Shown here piece after piece: positions 1 to 7,932 of a stretch of 64,000 bases of DNA. The stretch comes from Candidatus Woesearchaeota archaeon (lineage in GTDB: Archaea; Nanoarchaeota; Nanoarchaeia; Woesearchaeales; JAGVZT01), in the NCBI GenBank assembly GCA_017608295.1, contig JAFCGF010000003.1, positions 124,001 through 188,000 on the forward strand, in the 5' to 3' direction. Each line of letters begins with the position of its first letter. The stretch's first letter is position 1. The notes under the pieces were generated by a model. That model ran no database searches and was not told the DNA's origin. It saw only the letters and a list, made by a program, of their open reading frames with translations. The translations under genes were made by a program, and so were the position numbers.

Positions 1-141
1 CTTCACGCCTGCCTTCTCAAAAGCAGCCGCAATCTTGTTTTCGGTGTAGCCAGCATCTTTCAGGGATTTTTTCAAATCCGCTGAGCTGACGCCTTTCTTT
101 TTTCCAGATGTAATCCACTGAATAAGGTCATCATTTGCCAT
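1..141 (-). CDS. Partial hypothetical protein (N-terminal 47 codons)
   Basis: Only the first 47 codons are inside the window; the gene runs off the left edge. The frame opens with an ATG at 141 and stays open to position 1. The visible part (starts MANDDLIQWI) looks like a small helical module: a short amphipathic helix, a Gly-Lys-rich turn, then two helices rich in Ala, Lys and Asp. It is not recognised as a named domain, and no function is proposed. The permease on the same strand ends 49 nt upstream of this ATG, so the two could be co-transcribed. Confidence 0.6.
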   Translation of the reverse strand, partial: MANDDLIQWITSGKKKGVSSADLKKSLKDAGYTENKIAAAFEKAGVK

Positions 142-189
142 AATTAATGTTCTAGGAACTCTGATTTTTTAAACTTTTAGGTTCTTGGC

Positions 190-1503
190 CTAAATTAGGG
201 TTATAATGTAGAAATACACTGCGCTGATGATGAAGTGAATAATGGCCAGCGTTCCCCCAATTTTAATGAACTGCCCCCAGCTGATTTTCCTCCTATTCTT
301 CTCTGCGATGCCCAGGGCAAGGACGTTGGCCGGGCTCGCGATAGGGGTGATATTCCCGCCGATCGCGGTCCCGATGACCAGCGGCCAGTAGAGGGTATTG
401 CCGGCGATGCCGAGCAGCGAGTTGAGGTTCTTGATGATGGGGATAAGAATGGCAGTTACGGGGATATTGTCTACTATTGATGATGCGATTGCGCTGCCTC
501 CGAGCACTGAGAGCACTGCTGAAATTTCGCCTGAGATGCGCTCTGCCATGAAATGTGCCACTTTCTCCAGTAATCCTACATGTTCGACTCCGCCGACAAC
601 GATGAACAGCCCGACGAAGAATGCTATTGTTGACCATTGCACCTCCGAGAGCATCTCTTCGGGGTCGGCTCCTGACAGCACGAGCATGAGGATGGCTCCG
701 CTGATGGCTACTCCTTCATTGCCGACACCGGTGTAGTCCTGGATGAGGAAAAAGACTACAATCAGAAAGAGGATGATGCAGGATTTGATGAACAGCGGCT
801 TGTCCTTGATCTCCTTGTTCTCGTCCAGGGTCTGGAGATAGCCCCGGTCGAGCTTTGTTGTTCTCTTGCCGAATTCTTTTCTGAAGATAATCCTGAAATA
901 AATGATGGCGACGATGATGAGGATGATGCCCAGGACGAGCAGGTTCTTGCCGAAATCAATGAATGAGAGGTCAGCTGCCGTTGAAATCATCATGTTAGGT
1001 AATGAGCTAACTGGAGTGAGGATTCCGCCAATATTGACGCTGAGAGTGATTGCGAAGAGGTACGGGATGAAATCCAGCTCGAGAAGTGCGCACAGGCTCA
1101 CAACAAGCGTGCCCAATACTATTGTCGAAGTGATGTTGCTGAAGAACGTAGAGACCACCACACTGAGGATTACAATCATGACCATGAGCTTGACCGGGTC
1201 TCCATTGGTGAGTTTTGCTGCTTTGATGGAGATGTATTCAAACAGGCCGCTCTTGTTCACGACCGCGATGGTAATCATCATGCCCACAGCGACTGTTAGA
1301 GTCTTGTAGTCAATGTAAGTCCCGATAGTGTCGTACTCTAGGACGCCGTACACGACCATGAGCATCGCCCCGAGAAGCGCCGCGACTGTCTTGTGTACCA
1401 TGCCTGCCATGAACAGCAGGTATGTGAGGACAAAGATGATAAGGGCGAGAAATGCTATTACTTCTAGATTCATCGACTGGGCTATGTTCATCAGGAAGTC
1501 CAT
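190..1503 (-). CDS. SLC13/ArsB/NhaD-type anion or cation permease
   Basis: Polytopic membrane protein of 437 residues with about 11 hydrophobic helices. It shows the two-fold internal repeat of the ion-transporter superfamily: a first re-entrant region (about residues 120-180) with SNITSTI and GGILTPVSSLPNMM, and a second (about 345-400) with DNIPVTA and GGNITPIASPAN. These Asn/Pro/Ser-rich loops form the substrate and cation sites in SLC13, ArsB and NhaD relatives. The substrate cannot be read from sequence. A clear paralogue of similar length lies on the other strand at 2223-3515. The start at 1503 gives the expected full N-terminal helix. Confidence 0.85.
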   Translation of the reverse strand: MDFLMNIAQSMNLEVIAFLALIIFVLTYLLFMAGMVHKTVAALLGAMLMVVYGVLEYDTIGTYIDYKTLTVAVGMMITIAVVNKSGLFEYISIKAAKLTNGDPVKLMVMIVILSVVVSTFFSNITSTIVLGTLVVSLCALLELDFIPYLFAITLSVNIGGILTPVSSLPNMMISTAADLSFIDFGKNLLVLGIILIIVAIIYFRIIFRKEFGKRTTKLDRGYLQTLDENKEIKDKPLFIKSCIILFLIVVFFLIQDYTGVGNEGVAISGAILMLVLSGADPEEMLSEVQWSTIAFFVGLFIVVGGVEHVGLLEKVAHFMAERISGEISAVLSVLGGSAIASSIVDNIPVTAILIPIIKNLNSLLGIAGNTLYWPLVIGTAIGGNITPIASPANVLALGIAEKNRRKISWGQFIKIGGTLAIIHFIISAVYFYIITLI

Positions 1504-1593
1504 TGTGGGCTGGGAATTCTACCTAAATCTATGGTTTGTGTGTGGAAAAAGTCCTTAATAAATCCTTCGCAAGGACTTTTCCTAGCATAAAGC

Positions 1594-1600
1594 TTATAAA
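1594..1600 (+). promoter_or_regulatory. TATA box for the 1641 operon
   Basis: TTATAAA in the divergent spacer, about 27 nt upstream of the expected transcript start near 1624. The mRNA would then carry a strong GGAGGA ribosome binding site at 1628-1633, just ahead of the ATG at 1641. Confidence 0.6.
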
Positions 1601-1640
1601 GCCCTTTTCTCCCGTAGGATGCAGGCTGGAGGAGGAATAA

Positions 1641-2219
1641 ATGGCCGAAGAAGAGAGTGAGCAGCGTTCAGAGATGAAGCATGATGTCAAGCGCCTTATC
1701 CGCGACCTGATGATGCTCTTCATTTTTGTCCTTGTCGTGCTGGTCATGAGCTTTCCGCTCAGGGGAGAGACAGTGAAGATTCTTGGCAGGAGCTATCCCC
1801 TTGAGGGTGCGCTATTGGTGCTGTTCCTCGCGATATTCCTTCCCCTCACAAGCCTGCTATTCTATGACCTTAAGAAGGCATTTGATGACCTCTCTTCTCT
1901 CGTGGTGAAGAATTTCCCCGGGATGCGGGAAGAGGTGCCTCCGATGAATACGGTCATGAGGAGCCTCGTGCAGATTATTCTTATTTTTCTTGTGTCAGTT
2001 GTCGTTGTCCCGTTGACAGCGCAGTTCCATGTGTTTGGCATCAGTGTCTCAGCCCTGGTCTCGGCGCTCTTCCTCCTATTTATCATGGTGTTTGTCTATG
2101 TCATCATCCGCAACGTGTTTGTTGTCGCTGAAGGCTATGCAGGCAAGACCATCACCCGCTTTGTCGAGCAGGAGAAGCGCCTCGAGAAGAAGACGGTGGA
2201 TGATGTCAAGGAGGAGTAA
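1641..2219 (+). CDS. Hypothetical membrane protein, four TM helices
   Basis: A 192-residue protein with an acidic N-terminus, four predicted membrane helices (about residues 24-42, 56-75, 107-125 and 132-155) and a charged C-terminal tail (VEQEKRLEKKTVDDVKEE). The second and third helices are separated by an amphipathic stretch of about 30 residues. It is not recognised. It is the first gene of a tight + strand operon with a permease (3-nt gap) and an MscS channel, which suggests a role in ion transport or osmotic adaptation, but that is only contextual inference. The ATG has a consensus ribosome binding site. Confidence 0.7.
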   Translation: MAEEESEQRSEMKHDVKRLIRDLMMLFIFVLVVLVMSFPLRGETVKILGRSYPLEGALLVLFLAIFLPLTSLLFYDLKKAFDDLSSLVVKNFPGMREEVPPMNTVMRSLVQIILIFLVSVVVVPLTAQFHVFGISVSALVSALFLLFIMVFVYVIIRNVFVVAEGYAGKTITRFVEQEKRLEKKTVDDVKEE

Positions 2220-2222
2220 GCC

Positions 2223-3515
2223 TTGATAATCCCCTCTACAAGCATAGAGTTTATCGCATTCCTCATCTTCGTCCTGACCTATCTCCTCTTCCTCTCAGGG
2301 ATGCTCAACAGGACTGTTGCTGCCCTTCTGGGCGCGCTCCTCATGATTGGCTTTGGGGTTCTTAGCTATTCAGATATTGGCTCTGTTATCGATTATAAGG
2401 TGCTGACTCTCGCCCTGGGTATGATGATTGTCGTGAATGTGGTAAACCAGTCAGGCTTCTTCGAGTATGTGAGCATCAAGGCCATTAAGTTCACGAAAGG
2501 AGATCCTATCAAGATTCTGGTGATACTCTCTCTGCTTGCCCTGATATTCACCGCATTCCTCGACAACATCACGACTGCGTTGATCCTGGGAAGCTTCATC
2601 ATCACCGCGTGCACGATTCTTGGGCTTGATTTTGTCCCCTATCTCATCGCGATTTCCATAGTCATCAATATCGGCGGGATACTCACTCCTATCGCCTCAC
2701 TGCCCAATATGATGGTGAGTTCAGCAGCAGGCTTCGGCTTCATGAGCTTCACCTGGTACCTGCTGCCCCTGTGCATCGTGTTGATTGTCGTGACGCTCAC
2801 TTATCTCATCCTGAGATTCAGGAAGGACTTTGCTAAGCGGGTCCGCCTGACATCAAAGGCAGAACTGGACAGCCTGGAAGAGGGTGCTGTAATCAAGGAC
2901 AAGAAGCTATTTGTGAATAGTATAGTGATGCTTGGCGCGGTGATACTCGCGTTCCTGTTCCACGAACATTTCGGCTGGAGCCTTGAAGTTATCGCCCTTG
3001 CAGGGGCGATTATCATGCTTTTATTATCTGGAGCGAGCCCCGAGAAGGTATTTACTGAGGTTCATTGGTCTACTCTGGCGTTTCTTTTTGGCATTTTCAT
3101 CATCGTGGGCGCTGTCGAGAAGGTTGGGCTGTTGGCCATGTTCAGCGCAAAGTTGGCCTCGTTCATCCACGTTGAGCTCGGGGCGACGCTCACGATGCTT
3201 GTCGCCTCTACAACAGCGACTGCCTTTGTGAACAATATTCCTGTCACTGCTGTGTTCATTCCCGTGGCCAGGGACCTTGCGTCGAGCCTGGCTATCGATC
3301 CCACGAACCTCTTCTATGCTTTAGTGGTCGCTGCTGGCCTGGGAGGGAATCTGACACCTATTGGAAGCCCGAGTAGCATCATCGCCTCGGGGCTTGCTGA
3401 GAGGCATGGCGGCAGTGTGAGCTTTGTGGACTTTTTGGAGGTCGGCTTTTTCCTTACTCTGATTCATCTTGCGATTGCTGTAGTGTATTTTGTGATACGG
3501 GCAGGGGTGTTGTGA
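2223..3515 (+). CDS. SLC13/ArsB/NhaD-type permease, second paralogue
   Basis: A 430-residue polytopic permease paralogous to the one at 190-1503; both share IAFL-FVLTYLLF near the start, DNITTA/SNITST, GGILTPIASLPNMM and VNNIPVTA-GGNLTPIGSPSS. The two re-entrant Asn/Pro/Ser loops are intact. The start is taken as TTG at 2223: the AAGGAGGAG at the end of the upstream gene sits at the right distance for it, and no closer ATG keeps the first helix. It lies 3 nt after the upstream gene and 1 nt before the MscS gene, so the three are one transcript. Substrate unknown. Confidence 0.85.
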   Translation: MIIPSTSIEFIAFLIFVLTYLLFLSGMLNRTVAALLGALLMIGFGVLSYSDIGSVIDYKVLTLALGMMIVVNVVNQSGFFEYVSIKAIKFTKGDPIKILVILSLLALIFTAFLDNITTALILGSFIITACTILGLDFVPYLIAISIVINIGGILTPIASLPNMMVSSAAGFGFMSFTWYLLPLCIVLIVVTLTYLILRFRKDFAKRVRLTSKAELDSLEEGAVIKDKKLFVNSIVMLGAVILAFLFHEHFGWSLEVIALAGAIIMLLLSGASPEKVFTEVHWSTLAFLFGIFIIVGAVEKVGLLAMFSAKLASFIHVELGATLTMLVASTTATAFVNNIPVTAVFIPVARDLASSLAIDPTNLFYALVVAAGLGGNLTPIGSPSSIIASGLAERHGGSVSFVDFLEVGFFLTLIHLAIAVVYFVIRAGVL

Positions 3516-3516
3516 T

Positions 3517-4509
3517 ATGGTAAGCTTGGAATTCATCGAGAGAGAGATTGTGTCTGTGCTGTATGGGTTTTTTATCGAGCACATCATGAACTGGGCGTTC
3601 ATCGCTGTTGTTATTGTCAGCGCGATGCTCGCGATACGTTTTTTGGACGTGATTTACATCTCTGTGAAGAAGCGCCTTGGTGAAAAATGGGGTATTCCGG
3701 TGAACCAGTCCGCTGTCAAGCTGGGGGTGTATGCCGTCGCGACGGTTATGGTGCTGATGGCGATTCCTGGCCTGAGCACTAATTTCCTCCAGCTGATTGG
3801 CCTCGCAGGAGGTGCAGTCATCGCTTTCTCTTCGTCTACTTTAATTGCGAACGGGATGGCAGGGGTGATGATAAAATTGACCAAGCCGTATGACGTGGGG
3901 GATGTGATGTCTTTCAAGGAGCACTTTGGCAAGGTCTACCATATCGGCCTGCTGCATACTGAGGTCCAAACTCTTCATCGTGAGATTGTGAACGTGCCCA
4001 ATCTGCTTGCGATATCTGATGTTATCGTGAATTATACAGAAGGGAATTATCTTGTGAACGTGACCATCAACCTGGGATATGATGTGTCTCACACTCTTGC
4101 TGAGAAGCTGCTTCTTGAAGCAGTTTCAAGGACGTCCCGCCTGAAGCAGGGCTTTGTCCTGATGACGGAGATGAGTGCTTTTGGCGTTGATTACGAGGTA
4201 AATGCCCTGCTTGACAATGTCGAGAAGAAGATAAGGAAAGAGTCTGAGCTGCGGAAGAATATCTTCGATGTGTTTTTCGAGAACAACGTGCAGATTATGA
4301 CTCCCACGTATATGATGACAAAACAGCTCTATCATGATGAGACTGTTCTGCCCGATGGGCACCAGAAGGGGCCAAAGCGCGGTGTTCGCAAGCCTGAGCG
4401 CGTGATGTTCGAGAAGGCAGAGGAGATTATAGAGCACAAGTCTAAGGGAGGGAAGGACAGCCTGCTGGCTCCTCCTGAGCCCGAAAAGAACAATAAGAAG
4501 AAGCGCTAA
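3517..4509 (+). CDS. MscS-family mechanosensitive channel
   Basis: A 330-residue protein with three N-terminal helices. The third carries the Gly/Ala-rich pore-lining pattern of MscS (LIGLAGGAVIAFSSSTLIANGMAGVMI region, about residues 92-118). The soluble beta domain follows (KPYDVGDVMSF, then FGKVYHIGLLHTEV and NVPN), then the alpha/beta domain. The last 45 residues are Lys/Pro-rich and look disordered. The family opens a wide pore under membrane tension to release solutes on hypo-osmotic shock. It is the last gene of the 1641-4509 operon, and its 3' end overlaps the methionine aminopeptidase stop on the other strand by 4 nt. Confidence 0.92.
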   Translation: MVSLEFIEREIVSVLYGFFIEHIMNWAFIAVVIVSAMLAIRFLDVIYISVKKRLGEKWGIPVNQSAVKLGVYAVATVMVLMAIPGLSTNFLQLIGLAGGAVIAFSSSTLIANGMAGVMIKLTKPYDVGDVMSFKEHFGKVYHIGLLHTEVQTLHREIVNVPNLLAISDVIVNYTEGNYLVNVTINLGYDVSHTLAEKLLLEAVSRTSRLKQGFVLMTEMSAFGVDYEVNALLDNVEKKIRKESELRKNIFDVFFENNVQIMTPTYMMTKQLYHDETVLPDGHQKGPKRGVRKPERVMFEKAEEIIEHKSKGGKDSLLAPPEPEKNNKKKR

Positions 4510-5444
4510 GCCCTGGTGAGTACTTCGGGCTTGTCCGCTACCCGTACGGTGTACTCTGCCTGAGAGACGATTCCGCGTGTTTTCTCGACTAATGGAGGGT
4601 AGGCCCGCATAGCGCCAGTCATCTTCAGGCTTCTGAGGGCCAGCTTAAGGCGAAATTGCGGCAACAGGTCGTGGAGCCATCTGCTTGTGAACGGCAATCC
4701 GTTGTACTGCTTGCAATGGTTGAGGACCTGCATCGCTCCCCTGTCCCTCTGTGGCCTTGGGTTTGCGATTGAGAATATCGTGGCGTTGCTTGTATCGACG
4801 ACAACTCCCTGTCCTGTCGTGGCGAAGGGTTCTATCGCGAAAACCTGGTTCTCCTGGAGTTTTGTTTCATCACCAGTGTCGAAATTAGGGATATTGGGAG
4901 GGCAATGCACGACAAACTGAGCTAATCCGTGGCCTGAGAGGTTTCTTATTGGAGAATATCCTGCCTGTGCAATCGTTTCCTGGATTGCCCTGCCCACCTC
5001 TCCAAGGGCTCTTCCTGGCGTGAACAGCTTCACAGCGGCTTCTAATGCGTTTTCTGCTGCTTTGACAAGCTCTGCGTGCTCTCCTGAGAGGTCAACAGTC
5101 CTCGCATTGTCTCCAATCCAGCCGTTGATGTGCACTCCGAGGTCTAGTTTTGCTATCTGCGTGTCGAAAACAGTCTCATCACTTGCATCTGGGCAGAAAT
5201 GGGCTGCTGTGTGATCCAATGAGATTTGCGGAGGGAACGCCATCTCCCCCCCTAATTCTGCGATTTTTGCCTCTACAGCCTCTGTGACGCCCAGAATGCT
5301 CTCTCCGGGCTTGATGAGCTTTAATCCGTGCTGGAGTGCCTGTGCTGCTATCTTGCAGGCCTTCCTCCAGTCCTCGTTATTCTCGTCTGTTAATAGGTTG
5401 TTGCCGACGTAATCCGACATTCCTGTGTTGAGAGACTCTGCCAT
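4506..5444 (-). CDS. map: Methionine aminopeptidase, type II (archaeal)
   Basis: A 312-residue enzyme that removes the initiator methionine from nascent proteins. The pita-bread dimetal site is complete: Asp101 (KLDLGV), Asp112 (WIGDNAR), His172 (GHGL), Glu205 (AIEPFA) and Glu297 (SQAEYTV), with His82 in AAHF as the substrate-contacting residue. The insertion between His172 and Glu297 marks the eukaryote/archaea-like type II. An alternative ATG exists eight codons downstream (MSDYVGNN); the first ATG fits a TATA box about 25 nt upstream and would give a nearly leaderless mRNA. Confidence 0.95.
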   Translation of the reverse strand: MAESLNTGMSDYVGNNLLTDENNEDWRKACKIAAQALQHGLKLIKPGESILGVTEAVEAKIAELGGEMAFPPQISLDHTAAHFCPDASDETVFDTQIAKLDLGVHINGWIGDNARTVDLSGEHAELVKAAENALEAAVKLFTPGRALGEVGRAIQETIAQAGYSPIRNLSGHGLAQFVVHCPPNIPNFDTGDETKLQENQVFAIEPFATTGQGVVVDTSNATIFSIANPRPQRDRGAMQVLNHCKQYNGLPFTSRWLHDLLPQFRLKLALRSLKMTGAMRAYPPLVEKTRGIVSQAEYTVRVADKPEVLTRA

Positions 5445-5467
5445 AGCGCGTTCCTAACCTTAATTTG

Positions 5468-5475
5468 TATATAAA
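5468..5475 (-). promoter_or_regulatory. TATA box for map
   Basis: TTTATATA on the minus strand, centred about 27 nt upstream of the map ATG at 5444. Confidence 0.6.
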
Positions 5476-5477
5476 AT

Positions 5478-6002
5478 CTACTGCTTCTGGATTGGGATCC
5501 ACTTTGTTGTTTTTGCTTTCTTGACTGGCTTCTTTATCCTGAAGGACTGCCTCATGCGCATGAGATAGCTCACGAGGAGCCAGCAGATGATAACAGACAG
5601 TGCAAGGCCGCCAACACTTGCCCATATTTTCCTTCGTATCAGGAGCCACAGGTTGAGGAGGAAAAAGAGGGAAATATGCCCTATTGAGGCGTAGAGCCCG
5701 GCTGGGACGCGCTTTTGTATGGCGAAGATGAGCGCTGCGGTGAATGCAAGGCTGAGAAGGGCTGCCGGCCAGGCGATTATCGTCGGTAGAGCCCAGGATT
5801 CTGAGAAGATTTGCACGAAATCCGGGAAGCCGAAGCCGAAGATTATCGTTATCACGAGTATGAAATAGACTATATGGAGGATTTGCCACAGCTTGAGGAG
5901 CAGGGGTTGGCCCTTACTTTTTGGCTTACTTTTTGCTGTTTTTCCCTCTACAGCAGCCACTTTTGCCTCTATAGGCAGTTTTTTTACTTTCTTGCGGCTC
6001 AT
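5478..6002 (-). CDS. Hypothetical membrane protein, four TM helices, basic termini
   Basis: The reading frame is open further upstream, but the start is placed at the ATG at 6002 (MSRKKVKKLPIE), giving 174 residues; a TATA-like AATTAATATA lies just upstream and the longer version would run into the divergent lipoprotein gene. The first 35 residues are Lys-rich. Four hydrophobic helices follow (about 40-58, 75-95, 100-120, 125-147), then a basic tail (KKPVKKAKTTK). Not recognised. It ends 33 nt before map on the same strand but map has its own promoter. Confidence 0.65.
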   Translation of the reverse strand: MSRKKVKKLPIEAKVAAVEGKTAKSKPKSKGQPLLLKLWQILHIVYFILVITIIFGFGFPDFVQIFSESWALPTIIAWPAALLSLAFTAALIFAIQKRVPAGLYASIGHISLFFLLNLWLLIRRKIWASVGGLALSVIICWLLVSYLMRMRQSFRIKKPVKKAKTTKWIPIQKQ

Positions 6003-6130
6003 CGCGCTCTTGAAGAACACTTTACCTATATTAATTTCCCTCGCAAATCCCACGTCTTTCTCTCGGAATCCGCTGAAATTGGTGGAAAAAGGTATATGAA
6101 TCCCTATCCTCCCCTCTTTATCGATAGAAC

Positions 6131-6574
6131 ATGAGAAAGATAGCGATTGGAATGGGAGCCCTGGCAATCGGGCTTCTCGGAGCTGCTGGATGCGCTCCTG
6201 CACCTGACACTGAGCCTTCGGCCACTCTGGTAGATGATTCTGCGATAACCCCTGTGAAGGATTTCGCCGAATGGTACAGTACCGAGATGGGCATTGGCAC
6301 TGCTGTCGGCGACGTGAATCTGGATGGCCTGGACGATATGGTCATAGGAAGCCCGTATGCTGTGAAATACTTCCAGAACACTGGAAACGGCGAATTCTAT
6401 GAGGTACAGACCGTGTGCGCACCGAAGGATTTCGCCAAATGGTACAGTACTGATATGGATGTGGAATTAGAATTGGCTCACTTTGACGAGGATGTCCACC
6501 TTGATTTGCTTGTGGTCACTCCCTATGCTACGCAGATATTCTACAACGAGGGCGGTATCTTCGTGCAGCACTAA
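6131..6574 (+). CDS. Lipoprotein with two FG-GAP/VCBS-like repeats
   Basis: A 147-residue secreted protein. The N-terminus is a lipoprotein signal with lipobox GAAGC (Cys21). Two related repeats of about 50 residues follow: VKDFAEWYSTEM-GDVNLDGLDDMVIGSPY and PKDFAKWYSTDM-HFDEDVHLDLLVVTPY. The Asp-rich DVNLDGLDD loop resembles the calcium-binding loop of FG-GAP/VCBS beta-propeller repeats; the second copy has partly lost it. Two repeats are too few for a closed propeller, so it may oligomerise or be a remnant. A long G-poor non-coding tract follows its stop. Confidence 0.75.
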   Translation: MRKIAIGMGALAIGLLGAAGCAPAPDTEPSATLVDDSAITPVKDFAEWYSTEMGIGTAVGDVNLDGLDDMVIGSPYAVKYFQNTGNGEFYEVQTVCAPKDFAKWYSTDMDVELELAHFDEDVHLDLLVVTPYATQIFYNEGGIFVQH

Positions 6575-7166
6575 TCCTCACTTTTTACATCACTTTTGAT
6601 TCAGAAATCGCCTCTCACCTCCTTTTGGTGCGCTTTTCACTGCTTCATGAGCTGTTTCGCTTTTAATCCTGCCTTTTAATCTCATTCTTTTTTGCCCGTC
6701 ACACTTTTGGTTTCGGATTTCACTTTTTCTCATTCTCTTTTCGCATTTTTTCGCTCTCAAAGCTAATCCTCACTTTTTCCCTCACTTTTCTGCCTGTTTT
6801 TGTCTTCAAACGCCTCCAAAAGCCCTCTCAACGTCTCAAAACCCCTCCAGATCCTTCTGTTTCCCCCTCAAACAGCTCTTTTACCCCTCAAATCGCTATT
6901 CTCACTCTTTTTTTCTGCCCCTCTCACACCGATTTTCATTACCTCTTTTTTATTTTCAATATTGAAATAAATTCTTTCATCAATCAGGATACTTCAACAT
7001 GCACATCACATAAGCTTTATTAAATCAACATCAATAAGCCTACTCAATAACTTTCAATAACAAATCAAATAATCATAACTATCTCCAACATATATTTCAA
7101 ATCACTTAATTCCTCAGATTGCCTCAAGGTCAGCTGATCAAACGCCCCCTCTGAACCCTCACTTTT

Positions 7167-7179
7167 CCTTCGTCGAAGG
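7167..7179. repeat. Perfect 13-nt palindrome
   Basis: CCTTCG-T-CGAAGG. First of three inverted repeats at the right border of the G-poor tract. Confidence 0.6.
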
Positions 7180-7195
7180 TCCTTATTCCCCTTTT

Positions 7196-7225
7196 TTCCC
7201 TCTACAAACGGACGTCTAGAGGGAA
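7196..7225. repeat. Perfect inverted repeat, 9-bp arms, 12-nt loop
   Basis: TTCCCTCTA and TAGAGGGAA around a 12-nt centre. It is followed at once by CCCCTGGGG (part of a longer G run), another small inverted repeat. It lies about 35 nt upstream of the TATA box of the cysteine-rich lipoprotein gene; it could be a terminator-like hairpin, an operator or a recombination site. Confidence 0.6.
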
Positions 7226-7258
7226 ACCCCTGGGGGGGAAGATACTCTAATAACAAGA

Positions 7259-7266
7259 TTTATATG
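7259..7266 (+). promoter_or_regulatory. TATA box, leaderless promoter
   Basis: TTTATATG centred 27 nt upstream of the ATG at 7290, so the transcript is expected to start at the start codon. Confidence 0.65.
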
Positions 7267-7289
7267 TATATAATCCCCGAAGAACAGGT

Positions 7290-7733
7290 ATGAGATTACT
7301 CGTCATCCTCACCCTTTTCCTCATCATCCTCACAGCATGTACCTCAGAGGCACCAGTCCAATATCCCACGCCGGATTATCCTACTGATCCGGCCTGCGAA
7401 GCAGAGGATTACATGAAGATGATCTGCTACTTCAAGAAAGCCCTTGATACAAGAAACATTGGGTACTGCCAAGGGGACTTCGACTGTGTTAGGGATCTCG
7501 CAGGAATATGGGAAGATAAAGCCGCCTGCCAGAATCTACTGACAGAAGGAGAAATCATCAATTGCGAACATAGGGCTGAGACATGTCAGGAAGACTCAGA
7601 TTATGAACTCTGTGGCTCCACTCACCATGCCTGCGATTTGCGGTTCAATTATCATACTTATCCGGAAGGCCTAGAGGAAGACTGTATGGATAAATATGGT
7701 GTGGTCTCTAAATTTACCCGAGAAGAGGAGTGA
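7290..7733 (+). CDS. Cysteine-rich lipoprotein
   Basis: A 147-residue secreted protein with a lipoprotein signal (lipobox LTAC, Cys17). The mature part holds ten further cysteines in an even spread over residues 35-130, which suggests up to five disulfides outside the membrane. That would fit the two VKOR-thioredoxin proteins at 28.6-30.6 kb (inference). The C-terminus is charged (KFTREEE). No domain is recognised. It sits in an accessory patch between the G-poor tract and a recombinase. Confidence 0.75.
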   Translation: MRLLVILTLFLIILTACTSEAPVQYPTPDYPTDPACEAEDYMKMICYFKKALDTRNIGYCQGDFDCVRDLAGIWEDKAACQNLLTEGEIINCEHRAETCQEDSDYELCGSTHHACDLRFNYHTYPEGLEEDCMDKYGVVSKFTREEE

Positions 7734-7754
7734 CCAGAATTCTATTAACTGCCC

Positions 7755-7799
7755 ATCCAGTGTGGATTCACGCATCCTGCGGTGCTTCTTGCACTGGAT
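7755..7799. repeat. Inverted repeat with 8-bp arms and inner hairpin
   Basis: ATCCAGTG at 7755-7762 pairs with CACTGGAT at 7792-7799. The 29-nt loop contains a smaller hairpin, CGCA-TCC-TGCG. It lies between the cysteine-rich lipoprotein and the serine recombinase, where a recombination site would be plausible. Confidence 0.55.
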
Positions 7800-7860
7800 T
7801 TGAGGTGTAAAATGCCCCTCAGCCTGCGTAACCATTAAATACAAAGACCTCCACCATTCT

Positions 7861-7901
7861 AATAAGGGAACTGATAATGGAATGGTTCCTGGTGGCTTAT
7901 T
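7861..7901. repeat. Nested inverted repeat upstream of the recombinase
   Basis: AATAAG-GGAAC pairs with GTTCC-(6-nt bulge)-CTTATT. It lies between a TATA-like box near 7832-7840 and the GTG start at 7933, so it would fall at the 5' end of the recombinase mRNA. It may be an autoregulatory operator, an RNA hairpin or part of the recombinase attachment site. Confidence 0.5.
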
Positions 7902-7932
7902 GGAATCACATGGGCTCCGAAGGGTGTAAAAC

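Larger units (their letters stand above)
6575..7289. other. 0.7-kb gene-free tract, extremely G-poor on the + strand
   Basis: No credible gene in either strand. From 6781 to 7140 I count 24 G in 360 nt on the + strand (about 7 percent), with long C/T runs. The octamer TCACTTTT or close variants recurs (near 6579, 6590, 6720, 6769, 6781, 7159), and a longer unit, CTAATCCTCACTTTTT, occurs exactly at 6571 and again near 6763. The right end (7167-7238) holds three inverted repeats, then the TATA box of the next gene. It may act as a long U-rich terminator, a purine-rich minus-strand RNA or a landing zone for mobile DNA; nothing here decides between them. Confidence 0.6.

Noticed and set aside
6575..7240. 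CRISPR-like array from the recurring TCACTTTT units
   Set aside because: Repeats are only about 8 nt, irregularly spaced and degenerate; no cas gene is near.
7065..7256. Minus-strand frame of 63 codons in the G-poor tract
   Set aside because: No promoter or ribosome site, low-complexity composition that follows from the purine-rich strand.
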